From Rotaria sp. Silwood1 (taxonomy: Eukaryota > Rotifera > Eurotatoria > Philodinida > Philodinidae): a stretch of 64,000 nucleotides of DNA. This document shows, piece after piece, positions 1 through 12,900 of this stretch. The translations under genes were made by a program, and so were the position numbers. Each line of letters starts with the position of its first letter. Position 1 is the first letter of the stretch. The notes beneath the pieces are model-generated. The model had not been told where the DNA came from and did not search any database. It saw only the letters and a program-made list of their open reading frames with translations. The stretch covers positions 154,625 to 218,624 of the forward strand of contig CAJNOP010000331.1 of NCBI GenBank assembly GCA_905250075.1, given 5' to 3'.

Positions 1-3000
1 TGAAATTTTCACTTTAAAAAATTAAGGTTAAAGTAATATTTTTCACAAAAATTTTTTTTTGAAAAAGAAATATTTCTTTCACTAAAAAAAATATTCTTTG
101 GTAAATAAAAACATTTTTTCGCAAAAAATCATTTTTTTCACACGAATTTCGATTTTTACAAAAAAAAATGATTTCTTTTTACAAAACAAAATATTTTTGT
201 GAAAAAATCTACTTTAACTTTAACTTAAAAGTTTGAAGTTTAAGCATGTTACCTTAACTTTAACGTTAAATAAAATTAAAGTGCCACTTCTAACGCGTAG
301 TCCATCACTCGTAACATATGAAAATGAAGGTCGAAAAAATTCTTGACGAATCCCTTTGGGATGGATTAGATGCAATTAGCAAGTAAGTTGTGATTAATTA
401 AGAAACTATAATCTTACATATAGTAAGTTTTTATGCCGGTAAACCAAACTTTTTTAAATTATTGACTCGAGTCAAACAGTTGAGTCAGTGTTTCCAAATT
501 TTCGAGTCCAAGTCATGACTCGGACTCGCCTATCCCTGCCTGGCTAGTGATAGGCTGCTGTTTGAATTCTGTTTTTCTTCTCAAATTCATCATTCGAATT
601 TTCTCGCCCTAAGAGCATACAATAGTTGTATGCCTATGAAAATTTTGTTTTGTTGTTCGCAATAAAATTTTGTTTAAATTCTGTTGTTTGTTGAAAATTT
701 ATTTTTTTAGAATTTCTGTCGTGTTAAAAATATCCAATATTAATGTGCCTATGCGAAGTTTGGTTTCTCTCATAAGTCATACAATCTTATTCTCAAGCGT
801 ACAATCACCTTTAAGATTATATTCGACTTTCTGTCTAGTATGGACAAGCCTATAAAATTCGAAATTCTGCTTTGTAGATATTTTGCAGGCCCTCCTTTTT
901 CTATCAAATCATAGGAAGAAAGACATCAGAAATTCAATAAAAACAGGATTGTGAGTGTGGGAGTTCATGTACCGATAAGTCTTCTTTTTGTCCACACACT
1001 CACTCACACCCAATTCAAGGAGAACTTTATCTTTTGGCTTTTTGCTGTAATCAGGTGCTGGCTTGGTTTATTACTGATTTATTCTCGAATTGATATTATG
1101 CAGTTGAAGTTTCTGTTATATTCGAAGTCGAATCAGGAAACTCATGGAAAAAAATACGAAATTGTGGTTGGACGACGTAGCAGTCGTTCATATCTTCTTA
1201 ATTTTACGTAGACAAGAAATGTTTATTTGAAAATACAAATTAGACAATTTTGTACAGTGAACAATTTTCCATCGCTTGAGCTTAGATGAGAGACTTTTCA
1301 TGTATTGCTGTTCTTCAAAAAAGTTACTGTACAATATATAAAGAAACAATAACACTCTCTATTCCCTACAATAGTATGTTACATTTATTAAATAAACATT
1401 TAAACTAGTTCCATTTAAAACTGCCAACAAAACCCGAAGGATGTTAAAACAATATCTCACTATGTATACATAAATGCATGTATATATGCATCCCCAAAAT
1501 CATAATAAAAATTGCATCTTCTGTACTGATACGATCTCTAAGAGATGTACAGAACATCATTAAACTAAAACAGAATAACGTATACTAATGTGTAGACTAT
1601 TGTATTATAAAAACCCCAATTTTTTCATAATGTTTAAGTAAAAATAACTTATTCTGTTACTTTTTTGAATTCGCCTTCTAAGCTTTTGTCTGTTGAAGAA
1701 AGTCTATTGCACTTTCTTGAATGCATCTTCCAGCGCTACATTTAGAAACAAAACTTCACTGTACTTTTGCTGATAGACCCAAGAAAAATTTACCAATTAT
1801 TAATGAAAGGCTAGCGAATGAGACTGATTGAGCTGATCTAACACAATTAGAAATTATTTATTGAATTTCAATACTTTCTGACAGTCATAATAAAGTATAA
1901 AAAAAGAAAGCATCTTACAGTTTGGAATCTTATTAGATTGAACATATTTTCTCTTAGTATTTCGCCATATCCGACAATCGGACAGTAATCATGACTATTT
2001 CTCAGTAGATAAAAGCAAGAAAGCATTTTCTTGGAATGATTTTTTTCTGATTTATCAAATATTTTTAAATGAAAATGAAGAAGAAAAAAGAATTTCCTCT
2101 GAAATTGCAAAGAAATTAATCGTTATTTCTTCTTCTTTTTAGCAAAAAACACCGTGATTTGACTTGTCCCAAGGTGAGGAAATCACATTTGTCCAAATAA
2201 TAGTATTTTCAATATGTCAGCAAAATAAAGCTAGGTAGACTTCAGTTGAATTGCAGTACACATTCTAAAAGGTTCATTACACTAAAACCTTTCTTTCCAT
2301 TTTTGTATGTGAATTTCGGATGTATAGAAATACTTAAATATCCAACTTAGCTAGTTCCACGTCATACTAACAGTCTTTCGATTGTTTGTGTCTTCCTCCA
2401 ACTATAGGCAATATCAAAAGTCATCAATCTGGGAATAGACTCTGCGCTTATTTTATTCAGAGATGAGTTCAAACGAGAGTCGTATCATGGATTCAGAATA
2501 ATTCTTTCATGTCAAGACTAACGTGAAAGTCATAATATTTTCACTTGACGTCCTCAATCAAGTATAGATGTGGATATTCTCTTTCCTACCAACCACATCC
2601 TTCGTTTGGATGGTAATTAATGTGAACGCTTCTCTTTACTCGCGATGACGCCAGAAAAAAGAAATGTAAACAAAATTTTGTTTGCCTGCTCCCGACAAAA
2701 AAGGAGAAAGAAATGATCACAATGATTCACGTATTCAAAGGTGCGGAGAACTTTCTCAATCACCATGTTTCATTATTAGTTGAAAATATTATGCGTTTCG
2801 AATAACAAAATCCAAAAGTTGTTTTCACGATGTTGAAAAAGATTGATTCATTGTGTCTTCAAACAACAACAACAAATATATGAAATTCGTTTTTACGGAC
2901 AACAATTTCTAATGCAAGAGTGAAATCATTGCTATTGATCGTATTTGAAAAACGTTCGAAATGGATCAACGATCATCTTTTTCTAGTTCTTGATGAAACT

Positions 3001-3420
3001 ATCATTGATGATCGAGGGTTCAGTTGATTTTCACTCAAAATATGTATACTTTCGAGTCTGAATAGATAAGTGCCGATGTTAACATACCCAAGCACAGTGT
3101 TTCAGCTATAGTTCAAGTTTGCATTGATTATTTTTTCAGAATAGCCAATGAATAACTGAAATCATGATCCTTCTCTGAGTTTCGTAAATAGAGTGTCAGA
3201 TACTGATGAAAAAATAGACAGTTTCAAGTCTAGATATGTCAGAGCTGGATCCATGAAAATGTAGACTCACAGCTTCCTAACTATATACGATTGATACTAC
3301 TGCGCAATTGTGATAATTAAGAACACTATGATGACTCAACGTACGGTCATCTTATGACATCATTGAAACCTACTTCAAAATATGAGTATAATCATGAATA
3401 TTGATTCGTTTTTCTTTCCG
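1..3420. other. AT-rich non-coding stretch
   Basis: No convincing gene. The first 300 bases are poly-A/poly-T rich with recurring AAAAATxTTTTTC words. The few open frames (for example at 670-855 and 1868-2110) are short, AT-driven and resemble nothing known to me. The only structure noted is a small telomere-like foldback at 949-1012, listed separately. The last kilobase may hold distal regulatory sequence for the peptide gene at 3539. Confidence 0.6.
949..1012. repeat. small telomere-like foldback (G arm then C arm)
   Basis: A G-rich GTGAGTGTGGGAG arm at 951-963 is followed after about 28 bases by a C-rich CCACACACTCACTCACACCC arm ending at 1011. The units are degenerate TGTGGG/CCCACA. Same arm order as the larger foldbacks further right. 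Confidence 0.5.
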
Positions 3421-3422
3421 CA

Positions 3423-3430
3423 TGACGTCA
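3423..3430. promoter_or_regulatory. cAMP-response element (CRE) palindrome
   Basis: A perfect TGACGTCA, the CREB/ATF consensus, lies about 55 bases upstream of the TATA box and 109 bases upstream of the start codon of the peptide precursor gene. CREs are common in neuropeptide promoters of many animals; function here is inferred from sequence and position. Confidence 0.55.
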
Positions 3431-3482
3431 ATACAGAGAGAAAATTACAAAGTCAGACGTAGTTCGACGGTAATCATTCACG

Positions 3483-3490
3483 TATATAAG
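3483..3490 (+). promoter_or_regulatory. TATA box of the peptide precursor gene
   Basis: TATATAAG, 49 bases upstream of the ATG at 3539. This leaves room for initiation about 30 bases downstream and a short 5' UTR of roughly 25 bases. Confidence 0.6.
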
Positions 3491-3538
3491 CCATGCGTTC
3501 TTCATTTCTTTTCACTATCACATCATAATTAAAGTATC

Positions 3539-3865
3539 ATGGCTTGTTATTATACAATTTTCTTTACTATTGGAATAATTTGTTTGCTAATTTGTGCAAC
3601 AAATGCTGCTGATGAGAACATCGAAAATCTTGACCTTTCATTACTTCGAAAGTTACTTGAAAAGCGTATGCCTTGTGAAATACGAGATCCAATCACTTAT
3701 GAATGTAAAACACGGGGACCACGAAGTTCATTTAAACGCCATTTGAACAACGAAGTGCATGATATAGACAGTGTTCGACGACGAAAAAAACGTCTTCCAT
3801 GTGAAGTACGAGATCCATGGACAGGTGAATGTCGTGTACCTGGTCCACGGAGTCCATTCAAATGA
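3539..3865 (+). CDS. secreted precursor with two copies of a Cys-loop peptide (candidate neuropeptide prohormone)
   Basis: A 108-aa single-exon protein. Residues 1-24 are a clear signal peptide (hydrophobic core FFTIGIICLLIC, then ATNAA). Two related segments follow. Copy 1 (44-65) lies between the dibasic sites KR (42-43) and KR (66-67). Copy 2 (86-108) follows the basic cluster RRRKKR (80-85) and runs to the C-terminus. Both copies share the pattern PCE[IV]RDPxTxEC, then xxxGPRSxFK, so each has two cysteines spaced to close a 9-residue loop. Signal peptide, dibasic processing sites and tandem peptides are the hallmarks of a neuropeptide or hormone prohormone. Neither copy ends in Gly-Lys/Arg, so amidation is not indicated. 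I do not recognise the peptide family. Other secreted bioactive peptides remain possible. A CRE and a TATA box lie just upstream. Confidence 0.7.
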   Translation: MACYYTIFFTIGIICLLICATNAADENIENLDLSLLRKLLEKRMPCEIRDPITYECKTRGPRSSFKRHLNNEVHDIDSVRRRKKRLPCEVRDPWTGECRVPGPRSPFK

Positions 3866-4468
3866 AACGTCTACATTGACTTTCGTTAGAAAAAAACTTT
3901 TAATACAATACTTTTTAACTATGAAGAGCTATTTAAAAAAGTATGAATTACTTATTACTTAATAACGTTATTAACTTCTAACTAATCTTGTACTTGATAC
4001 ATATCATATAGTGATTTTTTCTACTGTGTTCTTTTCTTCACTTTTCATTTGTATTTTCTTTCAACTCTCTTTTATAATAATAGAACAAGAATATCGATCT
4101 AACCGTGAACTAATGAAAACTACTGTTTTCAGTTCCTGTGTCTATAATGTCAGAAGAAGCATTTATGTCGATTCCACAATCTACAATCTTTTTTGAAAAA
4201 CTCACATTGTCTTGTTACAAAGTCTTTAGTTTCTTTGAACAGAGCATGTATCAATTACATCGTTTTTACTAAGAGGTAAATGATCGACTCTGATCGAACA
4301 CATGTTGCGATGACGAAAGTAAGCAGGTTAGTGTCAACAAAAGTCTGCCAGAGCAACATTTATAATGAACAAAGCAAAAATTTACTTGTCCTATGTTATC
4401 GAATACAACATTCGCACATATGAAAAATTCTAATCAATCAGTGAGATATATCTCTTGTCTCAATAGCC
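3866..4468. other. 3' flank of peptide gene up to assembly gap
   Basis: AT-rich sequence with no supportable gene; it holds the presumed 3' UTR of the peptide gene. Small open frames here (for example 4011-4196) lack recognisable features. Confidence 0.5.
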
Positions 4469-4568
4469 NNNNNNNNNNNNNNNNNNNNNNNNNNNNNNNN
4501 NNNNNNNNNNNNNNNNNNNNNNNNNNNNNNNNNNNNNNNNNNNNNNNNNNNNNNNNNNNNNNNNNNNN
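4469..4568. other. assembly gap (100 N)
   Basis: Exactly 100 Ns, the usual placeholder for a scaffold gap of unknown size. The contig on its right begins with 47 bases that are the reverse complement of the contig start at 40232, so the join across this gap is doubtful (see findings). Confidence 0.99.
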
Positions 4569-4628
4569 TAAACATTGTATTTCTATTATATTTTGTTCAT
4601 GTTATCCTTTCTATTTTTTTTTCTTCAG

Positions 4629-4802
4629 GCTCATACATTCGAACGCCGTATGTTGAAACTAGCATCAATAACTGTAAACCATTCTAGTGTGCTGATGAGT
4701 AATACGTTAGTACTTTCGGGATCAACACTCCAAGGACACAATCGTATCTTACCATGGACACTTGTGATGAAGGAAGATCAACTGTCACCTAATACAAACT
4801 AG
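4629..4802 (+). CDS. last exon of NRPS-type Pls/PosA-like C-terminal protein (left-handed beta-helix end)
   Basis: A 3' splice site (pyrimidine tract ending TTCTTCAG at 4628) precedes an open frame of 57 codons ending in TAG. The peptide begins AHTFERRMLKL, continues with hexapeptide-like repeats (ITVNHSSVLMSNTLVLSGS) and LVMKED, and ends SPNTN. AHTFE(D/R)R..KL and LVMKxE are the typical ending of the C-terminal region found on bacterial Pls/PosA-type non-ribosomal peptide synthetases. The 52-bp intron 4577-4628 and the coding bases before it (4569-4576) match the minus-strand exon ending at 40271, so this exon completes the NRPS remnant on the contig starting at 40232. The join is in phase but about 13 residues shorter than the family pattern I would expect between DPHLI and AHTFE. 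Confidence 0.75.
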   Translation, partial: AHTFERRMLKLASITVNHSSVLMSNTLVLSGSTLQGHNRILPWTLVMKEDQLSPNTN

Positions 4803-6981
4803 TCTGGCGTACCTGCACAACAAGTTATCTAAGATTTTCCGATGAACTTTCAAATGACAAATTTTTTTGTTTATTTCATATTTTACTTTAATACAGGTTT
4901 TTCTCTAATTTAATATCTTAATAAACATCATAATCTTGCGTTTTAAGAAAGTAAACAAAATGATCATTGTATCAAAAATAGCTGAGACTTAATTTCTGAT
5001 TATGCTATATCTTCTACTTTGATTTAGTTATATTTCACATGTTATCACTTTTTCATTCTCTTGTTCTCATTTTTAGTGAAAGAACTATTTATAGATATCT
5101 GACTAGTTCTTGGTGGACAGAGAAAGAAGTTATTTTTATCTTTGGAAAATGAACTTCATGTTTGACGTCTTCTTTCGATTTCTCTGTCTATATTTACATC
5201 ATTCCTTTATTGTTTTTTTCTCATATGAAATTTCAATACTACAACAATATTAAAAACGTGAAGATCAATCTCTTGATACTAATCTCCAAAAGCATATAGA
5301 AATAATATTATCTCTAGTAAAACATCAATGATAAAAGTCAAACTAATTTAATCAATACTGTAAGCATAACCTTCTGTCGATGTATGAATTGCTTAAACAC
5401 TTGATTCTGTTATCTTTCATAATCTGACACATTTAATATTAGTATATTTGACTTGGCTAGAAATACTGAAGACATCCAATAATCATTCATTCTCATTTGT
5501 TACTATGATGAGAATTATATATGAATTCATTAGTCCAAATTTAACTATGAAAAAGCTTAAGTGTAGTATTATTTCAATTTTAAATTGTTATTTATACATG
5601 AATGTTAAAAAATGAAATACTATTTTAGAAGAAATATTATAGTATCATAAACACAAGAAAAAAAGTTGGTAAAAACAAGTTTTCCAAATACCGTTAGGCG
5701 CGGTGTGCATCTGGACTATATATATAGATGATGATTGTACAAATCAATAAAAAAAGCAGAATCAAAAATACTCTCAATATTTTCTGCTAACTTCAGTTGA
5801 ATAAACCATTGAATTATATAATCTTAAAATAATTTCAGACTCCAAAATCACTATCGATACATTTCTATCATTGAATGTTTGTCGTATGGTTTCTGCACTA
5901 TATTCGAATTAATAAAATGAAGCAACAAGACAAGTAAATTTCGTTTCATCTTCTATACTTTTTTCTCTTCGAAACAAATTCTTTAATTCAGATAATAAAA
6001 CAAAAACTACTAAACACTTGTATTGATAATCATCATTTCAATAGTTCTAATATTTTCTCAATAACCGTTTATATGTGTGTTTTTTTTTAATGAAGAAAAA
6101 ACAAATCAACGAAATAAAAGAGCAAGCATAAAGCTGCAAAACAAGAAACAAACAATAATTTCAGAACAATATCATGGTTTAATAAACTTATAGAATAATG
6201 AATCCTGTTTTAAAAGAAGAAAACAAAACGAATGTAATAAAAGATATAGAAGGGATATAACTATCAAATGAAGACCTTCACATGCCCATATGATCATTCT
6301 CAATTTTTTTTTCCATAACACCAGACGAAATACATAATTGAATATGATAAATGGCGTGTTTTAAAACAAAAACAAAACAAAATCTCCCCGATCAACGAAA
6401 CAAAAACAAAAAAGAAATAACAATGACCAAGATCGTGCGCGTATATCAAAACAATAACATATTTAACGGGACACATCATAAGAGATCAATAAGTTTTAAA
6501 CTAATAAGTTCGTGATCAATGCACAAAAAAAAACACAACGGACAAAACACAATAGTTCAACCAACAACTGGTATATACACTTAATCAGAACGAGAGAAGA
6601 AAGAAGAAGAAAAACTAATTATATTGCATAATGATTACCGAAATTTTTTATCCTTACACTTAGTGTTTATAGTTTTCTTATTTCTGTTGATTTTGTTTTT
6701 CTGTATACTTTCTTCTTACTTTCTACTAAATATGTAAGTCACAACAAACCCAATAATAATTAAGAAGAATATGTTTATCAATAGATAGAGAACAAAAAGA
6801 AAAGAAGAAGACGAAGACGAAAGATTTATCAGATAAAGAATGTGTTAGAGTTAGACAAGTTGAGCAAACAAACACAGACAAATACATAAATAACGTAAAA
6901 TAAAGAGAGAAGACGAAAACAAAGAAATCACAGTTATTCCACGTGATATTTAACATAAGATAATATTTAATAGTTTCGTTC
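4803..6981. other. non-coding interval
   Basis: AT-rich, no gene recognised. The minus-strand open frame at 6726-6956 is low-complexity (Phe/Ser/Leu rich, from GAAGAA-type repeats) and lies in the 3' flank of vigilin. Confidence 0.5.
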
Positions 6982-9900
6982 TTATTTATGTCGTTTTGGA
7001 GGACCCCAAATAATTGGTATTGTATTCACTGTTGTTTCATGTATTTGTGATGAATTATCATCAGTTGTTAATGTAAGACCATTTGAAAATGATGGATATT
7101 CACCTAAATTTTGATAAAAATATTTTCTTTATTTGTATAGTTTAATTAAAATTAATTTATTGACAACTAACAAATCGTTGTTTCAAAAAAAAACAAATAC
7201 ATAATTTTATCTTAATATATTCATTCGAAACTTAAATCAATTTTATTTTAGTATAATACAAAATATAACATTGTAACGAACATTTTCTTTAGTTAGAAAA
7301 TTTTTAATAAGTTCTTTTTTTCAATAGAATATCATGAAATTGTTTTCAAAATCGATTCTCACTTCTTACAATACTAATATTTAAAGTTTTTTTTTTTATA
7401 CGATACAGAAAACATTGTTCATATATGTATATCTCAGGATACGAATAAATCTGCTTCTATTCTATTGAGACAAGTAAATATAATGATATACATAGCATAT
7501 AACTCAATGTATTATACTATTAAATTGATTTCATCTCTATAGAGCAAGCAGAGATATTCATTGTTATTGCTCCGTAGCAAACTATATAAAATGTTGCCAA
7601 TTGATGAGATAGTTTCTTCAAAAAGCTGTTCCTATGAACATCATTGATAATAAGTATTCATTCAATAGATTATAAAGTAAATAAAAAAATGAAAATTCTT
7701 ACCTGGATCATCTCTACTTGGTGCATATTGTCCTTTTATTGGTGAATTATAACGTTCATTATTTATTTTTTCTTGTTGATTATCAAAATTATCTTGTTCA
7801 TTTGATGTCCATGGTGCATTTTTAACTTTAAATGCTTTTTGTTTATTATTATTATTATTATTATTTTTAGTTGTTTTATTCATATTTAAATTTGATGTTG
7901 ATGGTACTTCTTGTTGTTGATGTTGAATATTTAATGATTGTTGTTGTCCTATTTTTGTTGATTCATTTTGTATTTGTTTTTTATATGGTAAATCTTGTAA
8001 AAAATCTTCTTCTAATATTAATAAATGATCAATACAAGCATCAATATTTTCTTGATTTGTACCAATAACATGTACTTTATTACTTTGATTATTACTTGGA
8101 AATTTAATATCAACATCATAATCTTTCATTATTTGTTGTAATTTTTGTCCACGTGTACCAATAATACGTGCATGTATACGATGATCAATATCAATTTCCA
8201 TTGTTATTGTTGATTCAAAATCTTGTATTAATTTTAATATTTCATCACGACATTTTAATACTTTATCTTCATAACCAATAATTAATATTTCAATATCATT
8301 TAATTGTATTTCATTTGTTAATAATAAATTTTCTAATGGTAATGTTTGTTGATCATCATGATTTATATCATTTAATAATATTGGTGTTGGTACAACAGCT
8401 GATGTTGGTTGTTGATTATTTAATATTTGTATATTAACATCATATTTTTGTTTTAAATTATTAATTGTACGTCGACGAGAACCAATAATTAATGAACGAT
8501 ATTGTGATTTAATTATTAAACGTAATTCATATGAACGTGCTTGTTTATCAATTTGATATTTTTCATAACGTTTAATTAATTCATTTTTTAAACTTTCAGT
8601 TTGTTCAGGTTGTCCTTTTAAATATATTAAATTTGATGATGAATTTAATGATGGAAATGTTATTAATACATCAGGATATTGTTTTATTAATGTTTGTAAA
8701 TCATTACGATTTTTACCAAGTAATATATTATGAATTTCAAATGGTATATCAACTGTTAATTCAAGTGGTATCATTTTTTCTAAAGCAATTATAGCTTTAT
8801 CAATATCATCTATACGACCAATTATACGAACAATATCATCTTTTGTTGTATCATGTTCATTATTATTATTACGTGGTGGAAATTTAATTTGTACATTATA
8901 TTCTTTTTGTATAGGTTGAATATATGAACCATTTTGTGCAAGTAAATAACCATGATGACGATGTGATATAGTTATTTCTTTTGTTATTGTATTTTCCCAT
9001 GTATCAATTAATTCTTCTAAACGTTTTTGTACTTGTTCAATAATATGTTTTGAACCACGTAATAAAACTTGATCTGAATTCGTATTACGTTCAGGAAATT
9101 TAATTAACATATCACCATATTGTTGTTGTAATTCATTTAATAATTTACGTTGATTTTGAAAAAATTTATTATGCCATTTAGAATTTATTGTTATATATTG
9201 TTCAATTGAATTTTCTAATGATATATTTAATTGTTTTATATGTTCATCAAGAAATTTTCGTGCTTTATCAACATCAATACGTTTACCATTTAAACGTATT
9301 AATATATATTCTTTTGTATCATCAATTATTGAAACATCAATACGTACATCAGGCATTTGTTCACGTAAACGTTGTATATTTGAACCACTTTTACCTATAA
9401 ATATTGGATATAAACGTTTTGGTAATTCAATTTCAATTGAATATAAATCTTTTATTTTTTGTTGTAAAAATTTTGAACATTTTTCAACATCATCTTTATC
9501 ACCATGTAATATAACTTTATCACTTTTACCATTTGCTTCAGGAAATGTTATTTGTATATTATGAAATTTTGAACGAACTTCTTCTAATTTTTTACCTTTG
9601 GCACCTATTATTTGTGAATAATATTGTGGATCAATACTTAAACCTGTTGTACGTTCATTTGACTAAAAAAAAGAAAATTTAATTTTCTAACATTAATATA
9701 AAATTGAATAAATTGAATCAATAGTTTATTCGATTTTGAAAATTATTTTAGTTTAATTCTCTGTAGTAAAAGTGGGTTTAGGACAGTTGCGCACGGACAC
9801 TTGCTCGCTATAACAGTTACATAGGATCCTATAGCGAGCAAGTGTCCGGATCCCAGTAAAAGTCTATGAATTTGATTTTTAACTGTAATTATTTTAATAT

Positions 9901-12900
9901 AGAAATCATTCGTTAGATTCAAGTCTAGCGAAACTTAATCGAATAGAAATAAGAAAAGTATGAAGTTTTGTACCTCGCACTCTTTCTCTAAATCTATTGT
10001 GACTTATCTCTATATAACACTTACGAAAGAACAACTCTATGAGCAAGTCTTAAAGCTTCGATCTTCTGTAGTCATTGTACTAAAGTAGCGAAATTTTGAC
10101 CATACATAGATCTAAGAATTCTTAGAATATTCTGACATCTTTACTCACATAAAATTCTAAGAACTATTTATGGACAAATTTTTCTATCGGAAATTTGATT
10201 ATTTAAGTTTTCGAGTGAATATCTAAGAATGAATCGAAAATTTAGCACAGCGATCATTACTCGACTATAAAAATCTATGGAGACGAAAAAAAATAAACAT
10301 TCATTTTCTATATATATATTATTAACCAGGAAACATTCTTAATTGTTCACTTGAAATCATCACTATTCGATCGATCTTAGTAATTAGAAAAAAAAAAAAT
10401 CTCTTTTGCTTTAGTTTTCTGATCTTTACTTATCAACATTTTCATTCTATGAATATAGAACTTGAATGATCGAATGTATTTATATTCTTACCAATTTTTG
10501 AACACGTTCAAGTAAAATTTGTCGTGCTTTATCAACACTTTCTTTTGTACCCATTAATTTAACATAACGACTTTCATCAAAAGGAAATTTAATATCACAT
10601 CCTGTTTGTTCTTGTATTTCACTTAAACGTATTTGATTTTTACCAATTAATTGTTTATAATATTGTGGATCAATTTCAATTTCTAAATATGTTGTATTAT
10701 TATTTCGTAAATCATCAATAACTGTTTGAATTTGACTACGAACTAATTCAACTTCTTCTGGTGGACCTTCTATTGCAATATGATTATCACGAAAAAATAT
10801 TCGAACATCTGGATGAGATTTTCTTATTATATCAACATTTGCACTACGTTCACCTTTAACAACACTATGCATCCAATGTGGTGCATTTATTTGAACAGCT
10901 GTTAATGCATTAGCCTTTAAATAAAACAACAATAAAAAAAAAATAATTTTCAGATTTTAAATAAATAAATCTACCATTTTATAAATCATTGTTATAGCTT
11001 CACCAATTTTAGTTGTTTCACCAATAACTTGTATTGTTGATGAATTTTCTTCTTGATTTGGTATACGAACAACAACATTTGTTTTATCAAATATATCTTT
11101 TAAACCAGCACCTTTTTTACCTAATATAAAACGATGTTGTTCACATGGAATTTCAAGTGGCATTATCATTATTTTTCCTTCCTAAATTAATAAAAATAAT
11201 TCTTATAAAATAAAATACTAGATTCGTTTTTTTTTTTTTGGAATATCAAAATATTAAAATTTTTTTTCTAGCAATAGTGGACCATTATCAACCACTTCGG
11301 TATTGATATAAGAGACAAAAAACACTTGTTTTTTTTTCGAAAACTCGTTATAATTGTTTATAATATATATGCATTATGAGCGATTGCGTTAATTTTACGA
11401 TTAAATATCAATAGAAATCGAAATCATTTTAGAGTTTTCATTAAAAAAATATTTTATCTTAACTTTCAATTTAATAAAATGACCTAATAATAATATCTTA
11501 CTGTAATATTTATATGATTTTCTAACATAAAAAAAAAAAAAAATTGTTTGGATTTTATTTATTAAGACTTCGATTCTTCCGAGAAACTTATTAAACCTAT
11601 AAAAAAGCTCTATCTTTCACATATGTTTAAATCGTAGTTTCATAACAATCAGAAACTTTGATAAAAATCTAACAATACTTAACTATTGAAAAATAAACAA
11701 TAATATTATTTTCTTTACAATGATAAAAATTTATCTCAAAGTTCTCAAAAATGTTTTTTAGTTTTTTTTTTTTTTGATAAGTCGTTTTCATTAAAATAAA
11801 TGAGACACAATAGAAGACTTGTGATATTCTATAAACCAATTTTTTGCATATAAACTATATCCATTAATAATGTTAATATAAGAATTCTATTCAATCTCTA
11901 TGGCATTTGTCAAAACAGAAGCTTTCACAAATCTAAAACTACATTATTAAAACAATTTTGTTCTTTTGAAGAAAACTGGTCACTAAACTCAGCTTATCTA
12001 TCATGAACTCTTACAGATATGCAAGATAAATTCAAATGTATGAATCCTTTTCAGAGCATACAACTGAAGAGTATTGTTCATTTCAAAAAAATTCAGATTA
12101 ATCAACTGTTCAATCCACAAACATTATGATAAATTGAAATACACTTATGCGAACTTCGTCGGGATGTGCGATTTCAGTTTATTAACTACCGATGTCGTCA
12201 ACTTACTAGGGAACATTCCCAGGTGAAGGAGCGCTTTTCAGTCGGGGTTTTGCGCATCTTGTAGCCCATAGTAAGCTATGCCTATGGTAAAAAAAGTTCG
12301 GCTTTCTGGCTTGATTCTGAGAAGATACTGAGCTCCTAGTGAGTTTTCTCTATAATATGCCTATATTGTTAGCAAAGCTATACTTCCGAATTTTGATCTG
12401 AAACATTGCTTGCATAAAGGCTTCAGCTAGACTAATTTGCATTACAAATTTCAGAAGTTTTGAACAAAGTTTCTCTAAGATAGGAAGCTTTGAAAAAAAT
12501 GCATATATGAAAAAGGGACTATACCTTGATAGTTTCATATCTTAGAGAGACTTTATTCAAATTTTCTGAAATTTGTTATGCAAACTAGTCTAGCTGAAGC
12601 TTTTATGTAAGCAAAGTTTCAGATCGAAATTCGGAAGTATAGCTTTGCTAACAATGTAGGCATACTATAGAGAGAATTCACTAGGAGCTCGGTATCTCCT
12701 CAGAATCACCCCAGAAACCCGAACTTTTTTTTACCATAGGCATAGCTCACTATGGGCTATAATATGCGCAAAACACTGGCTGAGAAGCGCTCCTTCATCT
12801 GGGAATGTTCCCTAGTTAGTATACTTAGCAATAAACATCGATTTCCATCTAATTAGTTTCCCTATATCATAGTAATCCACTGTTTAGTATTTTATGATTT

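Noticed and set aside
670-1211. Two small plus-strand frames
   Set aside because: Short, AT-driven; one runs through a telomere-like foldback. No recognisable protein features.
7871-8068. Plus-strand frames within vigilin exon 6 (also 9188-9400)
   Set aside because: Antisense shadows of the KH-domain exon.
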